From positions 1,358,501 to 1,422,500 of the forward strand of contig OY752144.1 of the NCBI GenBank assembly GCA_963573315.1: a stretch of 64,000 nt of DNA. The letters are read 5' to 3'. The position numbers and the translations under genes were made by a program. This DNA comes from Entomortierella parvispora. Taxonomy: Eukaryota > Mortierellomycota > Mortierellomycetes > Mortierellales > Mortierellaceae. This document shows positions 9,678 through 21,798 of the stretch, piece by piece; the stretch's first letter is position 1, and the number at the start of each line of letters is the position of its first letter. The notes under the pieces are model-generated. The model did not search any database, was not told where the DNA came from, and worked only from the letters and a program-made list of their open reading frames with translations.

Positions 9678-12214
9678 ATGGCCACCCTTTCGTTGCAACA
9701 CACTCTGCCAAAGCTGCCAGTGCCCTCGCTGGACGAGACTCTGGCAAAGTATCTCCGCTCTATCGAGCCTCTTACCACTCCAGAGGAGCTTGAGAGAAGC
9801 AAGGCCCTCGCCAAAGATTTCGCAAAGCCAGGAGGATTGGGCCAAATCTTGCAACAACGTCTGCTGGATGTCGATCGGGCTGCTCCCCACAACTGGCTCG
9901 ATGATACCTGGTGGATCAGGTGAGGACAAGAGAAATCCATCTACAAACTCTAGCAACCCTTCAATTGCTGACAACTCTTTTTTACCCCGCATCGAACAAA
10001 AACATTGTGTTCTTTCTGGCTCTTCTTTTTTTTTCCGGAATTCCTCAGCAAAGCGTACCACGAGTGGCGTGAACCCCTCCTGGTCAACTCAAACTGGTAT
10101 ATCCTGATGCGCAATGAAGTCAACCACCCTACCGAGTTTTACCCCACCGTCGAGAACCCCGCCTTCACCACCTTCCAGGTCAAGCGTGCTGCCCACTTGG
10201 CTCAGCAATTGCTCGACTACACGGAAACTCTTTATAGGTAAAAGCTATGCTTCTTCACTGTAAGAACTTTTAGAGTTGCACTGGCCGTGACTGATCAACT
10301 GACGACCGCGCTTCAACACTTGATAGCCAAAATATCCCTGTAGAAAAGACGAGGACTGGCCCTCTTTGCATGAACCAATACACCCAGCTGATCGGCTTTA
10401 CGCGTATCCCTCAGCATGGTTGCGATCGCCTCGCTTACACGCCTTTCCCCTCGCCTTCAAAGTACATTGTCTTGATCATTAATGATCAGTTCTTCAAGAT
10501 CAACGTCTACTCGAAAGACAACAAACGCCTCCTTGACGGAGATTTGGAGCGGTAATGAATGCATTTCTGATGGTAAAGCAGTCGTACGCCACCAATTGTT
10601 TTCTCATTTGTCCACATTATTTCACCAAATCTTCTCGTCACATAGCCTCTTCCTGAACGCCATCAAGCAGCTGGATCACATCAAGCCCTCGGCTCCAGTG
10701 GGTTTGTTGACTTGCGATCATCGCGATGCTTGGACCAAGGCTCGCGAACACCTCGTGGTTCTGGATCCAAAGAACCGAGAGTCGTTGCAGACGATCGAGA
10801 ACGCGCTTTTCTGCGTCACTTTGGACTCGACCAAAGAGGCTACCAAGGCCGACCGCGCAGACGACTTTGCAGACTGGGCCAAATTCGGAATGCATGGACA
10901 TGGAGGACACAACCGTTGGTGCGACAAGTCCATGAACCTGATTTTTGAGCGCGACGGCAAATTTGTGTGCCATGGAGAGGTAAGAAAGACATGGAGACAA
11001 AAAACACATTGTTGAAACCAATACCTCCCGCTGCAGAGCAAGTATTTGGTCGAGAACAATGGTTAACGATCATACTATTCAATCTCAAATAGCACTCCCC
11101 ATGCGACGCTCTTATCCCTGCCTTGATCATGGACATTATCATTCGCAAGCCAACAGACTTGAACGCCCCAAGCACAAACGCCATTATCGACGCGCCCCAG
11201 CACCTTTCTTTTGTCACTGACGCCACCACTGAGGAACACCTCAAGGCAGCCTCTGTTACGATTGAGACCCTTTCCAAGAACAGTGACTGCGGTATTGTGT
11301 ACTTTGACGAGTACGGCTCGGACTATGTCAAGAAAGTTGGTAAGAAGCCAATTCACCGATTGAAAAAAATACCTCACCAATCCATCCCGCCTACCTCATC
11401 ATGCAGACTAAATGACTCATGCTTCTCTATTATAATGGGTCTCTCGTCTCTAGTCAAGGCCTCCCCTGATGCCTACATGCAAATGGCCATCCAACTTGGA
11501 TACTACAAACAAATTGGTGAGCCCTGCGCAACCTATGAGACGGCATCGACACGCCAATTCCGCAATGGACGTACAGAGACTACCCGTACCCTGAGCAAGG
11601 AAAGTTTGGCATTCTGCAAGGCTATGCAGGATCCCTCTGTCAAGGTGAGCACTTTTGGATTATTCAGGGACTGAATGGGAGGGAGTGTAAATTGCGAAGC
11701 AGAGGCTTCATTTATTTTTTTGTATTTCGTTACTCAACAATGTCTTTTTTTTTTTTTTTTTTCCATTCCGATATTTTAGGCCGAGGAAAAGGTAAAGCTC
11801 CTTCATGCCGCTATTGGAGCCCACCAGCAATACCAAAAAGATGCCGCAAATGGCAAGGGCTGCGATCGCCATCTGATGGGTCTGCGTCTTTGCCTCCAGT
11901 CGGGTGAATCGCATGGATTGTTCCAGGAGCCCGTCTTTACCAAGAGCGCTAGCTTCCTTCTCTCGACCTCTGGACTCTTTGCTGGCGACAACTTTGTTGG
12001 CACGGGCTTTGGAGCCATGTTCCCCGACGGCTATGGCATCAACTACCTTGCAGGAGGCAAGACCTTGAAATTTGGAGTCGAGTCCAAGTTTGAGAGCAAG
12101 GTCACAAGTACTAGGGAGTTTGGAAACTATCTTCGACAGGCGCTGCGGGACATGAGATCTGCCGTTGAACAGACCTTGCCCGAGGAGCAGCGCAAGATTG
12201 CGGCCAAATTGTAG
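9678..12214 (+). CDS. CAT2: Carnitine O-acetyltransferase, peroxisomal-type C-terminus
   Basis: It transfers acetyl groups between CoA and carnitine for acetyl shuttling between peroxisome, mitochondrion and cytosol. Seven exons join in phase: 9678-9919, 10049-10237, 10327-10551, 10646-10979, 11093-11339, 11454-11644, 11780-12214, giving 620 residues, the usual size for the family. The N-terminal choline/carnitine acyltransferase region (LPKLPVPSLDETLAKYL) follows the ATG directly. The catalytic His is in HGEHSPCDA (about residue 331, first codon of exon 5). The signature SPDAYMQMAIQL...YETASTRQFRNGRTET and the LSTSG motif are present. The C-terminus is AKL, a PTS1-type tripeptide; yeast Cat2 also ends in AKL. 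I see no mitochondrial presequence at this ATG. The symbol follows the yeast Cat2 resemblance and is not proven orthology. Confidence 0.95.
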
Positions 12215-12305
12215 TGTCCCTCCCCCACGATGACATGATGACACTGGAAGAATTGATTTTAAGCCTCTCGTCAAAGTCAGCAAAGCGTAGAATAATGACG
12301 ATACC

Positions 12306-12364
12306 TTTACCCTCTACTCTCTACCCTCTACCCTCTACCTTCTACCCTCTACCCTCTACCCTAC
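12306..12364. repeat. Heptamer tandem array (TCTACCC)
   Basis: About eight imperfect copies of a 7-bp unit, 90 bp after the carnitine acetyltransferase stop. It resembles but is not the fungal telomere repeat (CCCTAA/TTAGGG). Confidence 0.85.
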
Positions 12365-14553
12365 TTTTAATGGGCAACAAATAATACATACCAAACAAAA
12401 GTGCTTTTGGTTTACGAGAAGTGGTGATGAATGTAAAATTTCATTTAGAGAGTCGGTGGGAGGAGGAGGAAGGCAGGCACAAAATTGTCCTGCTGTGTTG
12501 CGGTCCCGGCGCTCCCGCCCCGAGGCCCGGCCTGGTTTGGTAAGGAGAGTGGTTGGTTCCTTCCTTTGAGCGAGTGTTTTTTTCTTTTGAATTCCATCGC
12601 TCCTCTCATTTTAGTGGGCGACTCAAAGTGCCTTGAAGAGTTGTTTGTTGGATGAGCTGGAGGTTGCGCGATTGCCGTTTTGTATTGTGCCACAAGAGAA
12701 GGGGGAGGAGGGTGGGCAAGACAAGAGCAAGTGACCTCTCTCGGTCTGTTTGTTGTTTTTTGTCAAGCCCACGCCCTCTGCGGATTAGGTTTCGCCTCAT
12801 CTGTCTCCATATTACGATGTTTGTTTGGGGCCTTTTGGGCGTGAGCAGCAGGAGGCGCGTTGGGCGTGTCGACAACAAAGGAAGGAAAGAGAGCAGCCAA
12901 GGAGGGAGCTTTGCTGTGATGAAAGCAGTTTTTTTTTTTTTTTTTTTTTTTTTGCTCACAAGAATAATCTCTCTTTTTTTCTTCTCTCCGAAGATCGCCT
13001 TTCGTCTCTTTGACCCACAAGGCCCCTTCCCTTTTTTTTGGATTTTTGGAAAGATGTGCAGGCCACTACTGTAGAACCGTGTTTTACTTTTCGGAATAGA
13101 AACGAAACCCTCCAGAGACTTGGGTTTGCTTTTTCGTCGCCCTCTGATAAAAAGGAGTCAAGAATTCGATCGTGCATGCCAAGAACACAAGAGCGATAGA
13201 AAAGAAGGTATCTACGAAAGATACACTTTCCATAACCACAAAAAAGAAAGAGAAAGAAAAAAAAAAAAACCAACGCTAGTCGACAAACAGAAAGAATGAA
13301 CTTGACTTGGACTATTATTCGGGGGGAGGGGATGCGCACGCGCACACGCGCACTTTGCAGTCATAAAAGTCCTATCCGCAGGGTGTGAGACAAACAGAGA
13401 GGAAGAGAAATGATGCAGAGAATGAAAGAGCAATGGCGATGGATAAGGAATAAAAATGAGGCCCTGAGCAATGTCGGTTTGCTCAATTGCGAACGCGCCT
13501 TTTTGTCATTCTTGTGCGATCGTAATAATATGATTTTACGGCGATTGGTTTATTTCATTGTTCCTGACGGTGGCAGGTCCCCAGTTCCGCGAACAAGGAC
13601 GTGGACAATACAACAACAGACCAACAAAACACATTGACATCAATAATAGACTATCAACAGACGCAAAATGAAGGAAGGAGGAGGAAGAGGAGGAGGGTGA
13701 GAAACAGAGGGCGAGAACGAGAACGAGCAACGGAAATAGGGCTAGATTGTTGCCCGAGTCCAGTCGCGCCATCCACTCAGACACCTGCTTTGTGTTTTTT
13801 TTTCCCTCGTTTTGAATGTACCTAAACACGAGACGACATTCTCGGTTGCTTCACCGAAGGGAACATCCTTCACCACGCATTGGACACTATTTTTTTTCAA
13901 GGGGAGGTACCAGGGCGATAGAGAGAGGGAGAGGGAAGGAGGGAGGAGGGAGAGTCATTGCCTCACAGTAGATACAAACAAAAAAAGAACAGAGGGAAGG
14001 GAAAAATGCACTGCCGTTCGCCCTCTCTTTGTTGGTTGGACCTAGTCTACTGTAGCAGTTGTGTTTGGGGTGTTTGGTCCATTGCAGAGGCGGCAGCCAG
14101 CCGGCGTCCTGTGCTGGTTGTGTTGTTTTGTTTGGACAACAACAAGAGGACAAGAGGACAAGGGGACAAGAGGGGACAGGACAGGAGGACAAAGAGAGGA
14201 CAAGAGAGGACAAGCGGACAAGAGGCAGCAAACACTCTGGCAGCGAGGACACAAGGGGGAGAGAATCGCGCCTTTTTCTCTTGACAGCGAACAACGACAA
14301 CGACCATGGCAAAAGAGGAGGGTTCCTGTCATCCTTGCTTGCTGCAGACGAAGGAAGGGTGGAATGAATGAAGGAGGAATAAAGAGAAACAGAAACAAAA
14401 AAAAAAAAAAAAAAAAGAGGGCGCCTGCCGTCCCTGCGTCTCTTGCTTCCCTGCCTCGTTTCTGCATCTGTCTGCTCCCGTGTGGTGTCCCTGTGGTGTC
14501 CGTCTGTCTTTGCCTCCTTGTGCCCTGCGCTTCTTGCTTCCTTCCTTCCTTCC

Positions 14554-14606
14554 TCTTGACACCTTTGACACCTTTGACACCTTTGACACCGTTGACACCT
14601 TTGACA
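14554..14606. repeat. 9-bp tandem array (CTTTGACAC)
   Basis: About six tandem copies with one substituted unit (CGTTGACAC). Confidence 0.85.
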
Positions 14607-15056
14607 TTCTCCATTCATTCATTCATTCCTCTCATTCCCTTCATTCCTTCCCTCCTTCCTTCACTCTTTCCTCCACTCCTTCATTCCTTCATCCCCATTA
14701 TCCCTCCTCCTCCTCCTCCTCCTCCTCCTCCTGCCCTGATTCATCAATCCGTTGGATTCATCCCTCTCCCTTCGTTCCTGTCCCTCTTCTCCCTTCTCCC
14801 CCCTCCTCCACTGCGCTGTGCATCCGTCGCTCCCACGACCCGCTGCCCCCATTGCCATTGTCCTCCCCTCCCTCCTTCCTTCTTCTCTTTCTGACAATCA
14901 CTCCTCCAGACCCCTTTTTTTCTAGTTCCTTCCTTCCTTCCTTTTCCTCCTTCCCCCCTTCCTCCGCTGACCTCGGTCTCATTGCTCCTTTCCGCTGGTG
15001 CCTGAACTTGCAACTGTCGCCTCGCAGACAATCACTCCTCCACTTCACAAGGGGCC

Positions 15057-15130
15057 ATGCATGAGCACGCCAGCCATGGTCACTCGCAGGCCAAGGCCTT
15101 CTGGTGAGTCCTTTTTCTCTTTCTCCTTTC

Positions 15131-15161
<31 letters not shown>

Positions 15162-18100
15162 TTCCTTCCTCTGTCTACCGGTTGTTTGTTTGTGCGCTCA
15201 ATTATTTTTTTAGTTTTATTATTTTTATCCCTGTACTCTCCTCCTCCCTCCTCCTCCTCTCCCTCTCTCGGTCCTTCTGGCCATGCCCGCGCCATTCTTG
15301 TCCGTCTTCATCCCCTCCTGCGCCCACTCCTCTTCTTCCCTGGTCCACTCATATCCAACCGCCACCCAAAAATTGTTTCCTCCCAGGGACAGTCTCTCTC
15401 GCCTCTAGATTGGAAGACCCACTTTTGTCCCCTGCTTCCTCTGTTGTCCATCCACTCCTCCAACTCCTCCAACTCTTCCACTCCCCACTTTCCACTCCTC
15501 CACTCCCTACTCCGACAATTGTACCCCTCATCGCCCACCAGCTCCGTCTGCCCTCCCTCCCTTCAAACTCCTCAACGGCCAACCCTCATGAGCATCTTGC
15601 CCACGAGCGCGCCTGCGGGCAAGACGTCTTCACCTTCCTCTCTCCTCGCCGCATCCACACCACTCGAGCAATTGGGGTTCCGCTGAACAGGCACGAATAC
15701 CTACGACAGTCGGTTGGACATGGACACTAACTCCTTTTTTTTTTTTTATTCCCCTCGTCTTGTCGCGTCCCGACGCACGCTCACCCTCCCTGTACCTGCA
15801 TCTTCCTCCCGCTCTCCCTCTTGCATCGTTGCGTCCGTGCAACAACAGGTCCAACCTTACGCACGATTCCACACCCGCACCTGCACTTGCACCCTCACAC
15901 GCGTCTGGTTCCGATCTCCACAGAATAGTGCCCAAAAAGCCAACAAAACGCATTCGTATCTCCACAGCTTGCATCAATTGCCGCCACAAAAAGATAAAGT
16001 GCGATGGCCAGGTCCCCTGTGGCCACTGTGAAAAATTCCGAACCGGGTGCGCGTACCCGACCGCAAACAAGCCGGCTAACCAAGAATATGTCGAGACCCT
16101 TGAGAACAGACTCAAGAGTGTCGAGTCCCATCTTCATGGCCTCCTTTCCCGTGGCTGGGGCAAGGGCGCCGGTAACGCCATGAATCTCGACCACGATCCC
16201 GTCGACCTCGTTTCGGACGATACCGACTCTGCCAGTCCATATACCCCCATCTCTGTCCCCGCCACGCCACCCAACCGCAACTCTCTCACAGCCAACGGCC
16301 TCTCCAATGACCAGAACTCCTCCACATCATCACTACCCACGCAACGAAATGTCCCCAACACGGCCTCCTTGATTAGTCACTTATCCGGGACATCAATCAC
16401 CACTCCCATCCTTTCCAACAACAACACTGGATCAGAGAACGAGGACCAGGCGTTTGCCACGGACGAGTCCATGGATGTCTTGAGTGTGCTAGTCGGTAGT
16501 CTCAAGGTGGGCCGGGACGGTACTGCCAGCTACATCCCAAAAGTGCTGAGACAAAGGGAACAATCCTATAGCGACGCCAGGCGGTACTGCTCGACCTCGT
16601 CCACAGAGTTTCCCGACTTTTCCCCTCTGGACTGGGAATCGACAGAAACTCCCCAATCTTACACGCTGCCTAGATCGCTGCTGACGCCCAAGGCCATTGG
16701 AGCGCTGATGGACATTTACTTCAACAGCGTCCACACGTTCCTGCCCGTCATCCACAAGACCAGCTTCCTGACACTCTGCCAAGACGGCGAATATCGCGTG
16801 CCACCCTTCTTGCTCATGGCCATCTGCGCCGTCGCCGCTCGTCACGCCACAGATTTTGAACTCCAGGAGATCCCAGAACTCGCAAACCTCCAAGGTCACC
16901 ACGCACTCTATGACCACGCGCGTGCTCTTTTGGATACCTTCATGGACGTACCAAGACTGAGCACTGTTCAAGGCCTCTTGCTCCTTGCGTTCTACCAGAC
17001 CAAAGAGAAGCGGCAAGGCCATTTCTTCCGAATTCGAATGTATGTCAATCTGGCTACACGTATGGCGCTCGACATGGGCCTACAGAGGGCGTTGCGCTCG
17101 ACCGCCAGCGAAATCGAAACCTCGTACACGGGTGACAGCGTGACAAGTACCGGCAGTAACTCGCGTGGAGTCTTGTCCAACCACTCCCGACTGAGGGACA
17201 TCCAAACCCGGTCATCGGCTGAAAAGCGATCTGCTATGCATCAAGAAAATTGCCTGGCCTGGCTCGGTTGTTTCTTCTTGGATGGTCTCACGAGCAGTTT
17301 GATGGGCTTGGAATACAGCATCACGATCGCGGCCCTCGATATGCGCCGACTCATTGGCGAGGCCAGCCAAATGACAGACACTGTCCAGGGCGCGACCTTG
17401 ATTTTTTGGTACCATCATTTGGAGCTAGTGCAGATCTACCGTCGAATCTGCGTTTTCTACCGGGGCATCAAGAACGACCGCGTCCTGGCCCGAGCGATCA
17501 AAGGTGTCGACATGCACTCAATTGCCACCTCGCTGGACGACTGGCTACTCAACTTGCCTCCTCACCTTGTCTACATTGACAGCCAGATCGCCGGCGCAGC
17601 CTTGCCATCCTACTATACCCTTTATCTCCACCGTTTCTTTTACAGCCATCGACTCTTACTGTATCGACCCTTGATCTCAAACCAGGCCCATCGGGGTGAC
17701 CCTCGGGACCCCAACTCGCCCGTCGCAAAGTGTTCGCAGGCGGCGACGATGCTGACTCAGATTGGAGAGATCATCTTCCAAAACTATAGCTGGCCATGGC
17801 CTGGCTGTGGTCTCTTTGCCTACCACATGCTGCAGGCGGCCGAGATCCACGTCTTCCAGATGGTGACCCACTCGACCGTAGATGCCCAGAGTCTGTACTA
17901 CCGCACGATTGATCTTCTCAAGGGCTACATGAGCCTAGCCAAGCTACCAGAACTGGAAAAGGACGTTGCATCGATGGAGGAAATGGTTAGCAACTTTTTA
18001 CTTGCGCCTCAGGACCCTTCACAGTCGTCCAACTTTGCACAGCAACAGCACTTTGTCGCCACGCCGGCATCCGAGTACAGCTACGCTGGTGTCATGTCCC

Positions 18101-19377
18101 CTTCGTCTCCTGCAGAGTCTGTGACAAGAATGGTTATGAACAGCGGTCGAAACATGACCCACGGCAACAACCAACACGACACATCCAACAGCAACAACAA
18201 TAATATCAACAGTGGCAACAGCAATGGCGGCCGAAAGGATGGGCATACCGAGGACACTGACATGTTTTCTCCTCTTCAGACGCATGCCTACACCGCCCTC
18301 GATGCCAACAACCGTGGTTTCCGGCAGTCGACTAGCGGCGCCAATTTCTTGGGTCAACAGAACTCTCTCCAGGATGGTCATCCTTTTGGTATGACCTTTG
18401 ACATGTCGTCCGAGTCTCAGTCTCAACCGACGTCGTCCATGTATGACCCTACAGGAGCACTGCCGTTCTACTCCTCGGCCTCTGGATCATCGATGAATAT
18501 GTTTGAGTCGCACTCCAGCCACGGCGGCCTTTCCTATACCCAGTCTTCGTTCCTCCAGCCAACGCTTGCTCCAGTGGGCGATCTGTTGGGACTCGGTCAG
18601 ATCGACAGCCGATCATCTGTTCCCACATCGATGCCCTCTCAACCCGTCGCATCCTCATCGTCCAGTGGCGATGCTCCAAAAAAGAAAGCATCGGTGCCCC
18701 CGGCGAAGCCTCCCAAGCGTATCCTCCCTCAGTCCACTGGCAGCTCCAGCTCCTCCGGTCTTAGCCAGAGTCTAAAGCCCCCAGTCCCAAAGAAGCCCAC
18801 TCGACTGACGGAAATGCCACCGCCACGGTGGATTGCGCCTCGCCCCGATACAGCCCTGGCCCCTCTGGCTGTATCTCTTATTCCCTCAAGCTCGAGCCCT
18901 GACATGTACTACCCAGGCACGGGCGGTCATGGCGGCGCTAAAGCCAACCTTGGCAGTGGTCACAACTCAATGCCCCCTCCCTCAGCGCCGAGCTCAGGGG
19001 CATCCACAGGACCCGAGGGTGGGGCCAATAGGATGATCAAGGTCTTGCAACCCCAACAGACTCTCTACGGCATGGGTGCGCTAGTCAACTCGCTAGGTGT
19101 AGAGCAACAGATTCACCCTATGCCCGAGGAACCGGCTCCTTCTACAACGTCCACGCGTAGCCTTTATGAAGGTCATGAGCAAACTCTTCTTTACCTGCAA
19201 TGTAAGTTATGCCCTATTTTTTCGCATCCTATGATAGTTTTTTGCTTTTGAAGCACAGTTTTCTAAAGAGCTCGTCCTTTTCTTTTTTCCTTTTCCTTTT
19301 TTTCTCTTGTCCAATTCTTAGCTGTGAACCCGCACTTGTATGAACAGTTGCCCCCGCACAGACGTCCAGTCATCTAA
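15057..19377 (+). CDS. Zn2Cys6 fungal transcription factor
   Basis: A nuclear DNA-binding regulator. The binuclear cluster is C-x2-C-x6-C-x5-C-x2-C-x6-C (ACINCRHKKIKCDGQVPCGH onward, about residues 57-83), preceded by a basic KKPTKRIR stretch and followed by a short coiled coil (YVETLENRLKSVE). The middle holds the fungal-specific transcription factor domain (NSVHTFLPVIHKTSFL; ATRMALDMGL). The C-terminal half is disordered, rich in Ser/Asn/Gln/Pro. Proposed exons: 15057-15103 (47 nt), 15849-19201, 19322-19377, giving 1151 residues. The last join (GTAAGT...TTAG) is clear. The first is inferred: a 745-bp CT-rich intron from GTGAGT to AACAG gives exact phase and supplies the only good ATG, because the main open frame lacks an ATG before the zinc cluster. 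Targets cannot be told from the sequence. Confidence 0.88.
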
Positions 19378-20135
19378 GCGGCGTTTGACTTTGTGGCCTT
19401 TTCTATCTCTGGAAAGCAAAGGTTTTCTTCAAGTCATTTTGTCAATGTCCTCTTTTTTTGTTTTGTGATGCCCCACCTTGCCACCGATAATTTATCATGT
19501 CCATTGCTTGTTTCTTTTTTTTTTTCTCTGTCAGTTTTTCTTTCTTTTTTTTTTCCACTATTTGAAAGTCGACCTTTCTTTTTCGGATTCGTTCCTCTTT
19601 CATGTTCGATACTGTCCTTCATGACAACAGAAAAAAAGTGGGAAAGAGCCAGACAGTTTGTTTGATGTCTCTTCATTATTCAATCTTTTCGTACATATAT
19701 CCCTACCTCTCCTTTTCGCACTCCTCCACCTTGTTTTTTTTATTTATACTTAGTACCATACCAGTCATCTCCAACAATCTCTTCTTCGATCCTCCTATCC
19801 CCGTGTACTATCTTACCCATTGTCCAAGAAAACATATTTCTTATTTTCTATTAAATAGCCCAACAGTCCCCCAAATATTTGTCGACAACTAGACCTCTTC
19901 AGCCGCCTACGGAGCGTGGTTGTGGAGATGGTTTTATTGAATGTGGTCGTGTGTGTGCTCAAGTTATGTTATTGCTTCCCCTTTTCGGCGATTCCAGAAT
20001 ACACTTTCAGGCCTTGACCTCAGTGGAGTCGTCTGAGTTTGACACTTCTTTTTTTTTTTTTTGTTCTGAGGAGAATTTCCCGGTCTGAGGCGAATTTCCT
20101 GGATAAGAGAGGGTTATCCGGCGCCCTTCGGCGCG
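19378..20135. other. Intergenic, T-rich 3' region
   Basis: T/CT-rich sequence after the Zn2Cys6 gene. I see no coding region or structured element in it. Confidence 0.5.
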
Positions 20136-20492
20136 TTATTGATCAGGATGATCTCCGCCGTTGTTCTCGTTCAGGTTTGCGTTCAGCGTGGCGAGCTGAT
20201 CCTCAGGATTTAGGTAAATGGAATCCACAAAAATGGCCACCGGAGGAGGATCAAAAGTTTCCGGGAATAAGGACTCGGATTCAATGAGGACTGTGGGTTC
20301 TACCGAAATGATCACTGCAGGAAGAGCAAGAGATTCTAGGAAATAGAGCTCGGGCTCACCAAGGTCAGTGGGCTCATCTTCTAAAATCTCTGTAGGAAGA
20401 TCAAGAACTTCCAGGAACAGGGATTCGTGCTCGCCAAAAGCGATAACGATTCGGTTTGTCAGGTTGCGGGGCATACAATAGTGTAGATCCAA
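20136..20492 (-). CDS. Hypothetical 118-residue frame with three degenerate internal repeats
   Basis: The translated frame shows three related acidic/hydrophobic units of about 25-28 residues (ESLFLEVLDLPTEILEDEP, ELYFLESLALPAVIISVEP, ESLFPETFDPPPVAIFVDS). The repeat pattern argues against a purely random frame, but there is no known domain and no sign of introns or promoter. It may be a relic. Confidence 0.3.
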   Translation of the reverse strand: MDLHYCMPRNLTNRIVIAFGEHESLFLEVLDLPTEILEDEPTDLGEPELYFLESLALPAVIISVEPTVLIESESLFPETFDPPPVAIFVDSIYLNPEDQLATLNANLNENNGGDHPDQ

Positions 20493-20847
20493 AAAGAGGC
20501 AGAGAGGAGAGACGGTCGAGGAGTTTGTTGAAGAATAGAGAAGTCATGGAAAGGTACGCCCTTTTTATAACATCCGGGAAGTAGACGAAGACGTTCATGA
20601 CATGCACAGCATGAACAATTACATCGCCATCGCATCCCGCGCCACGCTCAATCCGAGGTCAGAGGCTCGAGCGTAGACTTGCAAACACGCCACAGCAGCC
20701 ACTCCTTTTTTTTGGTGCGCAAGGCTAGAGCGGGGAAACTTGGCCGAACGTGAGGCGTAGAACACGTTGGCGAGTTCTTCTTCCCGCCAGTACGCTTTCT
20801 CCTAGGCGCCAGAACGTGTTCTCACTTTGCAATACGAAGTGTCTAGT

Positions 20848-20965
20848 GCGCAGGAAGACATTGACAACCAAGAGAGTCTGCCTCGACTGTGAACCTTTTC
20901 CGTGGGTACTCGGAGCCTTCAAGGACATTGCTACGGCCATCTCCACGACGGCCACCTCCAGCACT
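20848..20965 (+). pseudogene. Fragment related to the F-box gene at 57.5-60.35 kb
   Basis: About 110 bp match the reverse complement of about 60003-60113, in the first exon of the F-box gene. The translated core is KRVCLDCEPFPWVLGAFKDI against KRVCLDCEPLPSELGAFQDI. Similarity stops before the F-box itself and no gene continues. This is a duplicated, decayed exon fragment. Confidence 0.75.
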
Positions 20966-21077
20966 ACCCACGAAAACCATGCGATCGTCCAATGCAATCA
21001 AGTGGATAATCAATACGATTGGTGCAGCAAGCAATGCAGTGAACCCAGGAACAGCAGGATCATCTTCATTATCTTGT

Positions 21078-21303
21078 GTCTCTGTGTCCCTGCACTTCCC
21101 CAGGTCAAGCAACGTTCAAACTCTCTCTGAGAACTAAAACGAAGATCACCGCAGAACTCTGCCTCCTGACAAAATTGCATGAACGAAAGAGTCTCTGTGT
21201 GCCTGCACTTCCCCAGGTCAAGCAACGTTCAAACTCTCTCTGAGAACTAAAACGAAGATCACCGCAGAACTCTGCCTCCTGACAAAATTGCATGAACGAA
21301 AGA
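21078..21303. repeat. Two tandem copies of a 113-bp unit
   Basis: 21078-21190 and 21191-21303 are direct tandem copies that differ at one base by my reading. The duplication is therefore recent. It is not coding. Confidence 0.9.
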
Positions 21304-21618
21304 ATCGACGCCAAGATATTTCCCCAAGGAACTTTTTCCCATCCTACAACGTGTGTTGCATGAACAGGAGAAGTGGGAAGGCAAAGGCATTATCTCAACA
21401 GAGACAGAGCCAAAGGTAAAGATCATCATGTTTCGAGCTAACCTGCCAGGGCAAAAACGTGAGCGAAGATGAACAGGGAAAGGCACCCTCGATTTGCTGA
21501 TCCAACCCACGTGCCTGTCCCTGTCTGTCGTTGTATCCAACGGAGGGAAGAAAAGGTGATCGTGGCACGGACACAGTGGTGTTTCTCGAAACAGGAACAG
21601 GGCAGAGGGCTCTCCCAA

Positions 21619-21798
21619 TAAGGGAATGGAAGGATGTGAGGCCCATCGATTGTAAGAGGAGTCGACACTTGGGTTGGCAATGGTGGCGGCGGTGAAGCAG
21701 TACCTGAGACGCGTCATGTTCGAACAGACTCTATATATCAGTACACGCCAAATCAACGCGTAATTGTGCTTGCAGAAATGAAACAGGGAGCGCGAGGA
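21619..21798 (-). repeat. 180-bp dispersed block spanning intron/exon (copy 2, inverted)
   Basis: The reverse complement is about 96% identical to 380-559, including the branch-like CTGAT and the CTCAG acceptor. It sits in a 236-codon open frame (21969-21259, minus) that is otherwise unrelated to the first gene. I see no gene context on either side. Confidence 0.85.

Larger units (their letters stand above)
12215..15056. other. Long intergenic region, simple repeats, CT-rich leader
   Basis: No convincing gene. It contains a heptamer array (12306-12364), a T22 run (12931-12952), a GGACAAGA-like array (about 14144-14226), an A-run (14398-14415), a 9-bp CTTTGACAC array (about 14554-14606), a TCC run (14705-14732) and hundreds of bases of pyrimidine-rich sequence leading to the next gene. 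Open frames such as 13887-14894 on both strands come from this biased composition. Confidence 0.6.

Noticed and set aside
12306-12364. True telomere repeat
   Set aside because: The unit is TCTACCC, not CCCTAA, and it lies between ordinary genes.
13887-15730. Several long Ser/Pro/Phe- and Arg/Gly-rich frames
   Set aside because: They lie in CT-rich simple repeats and have open frames on both strands from composition alone.
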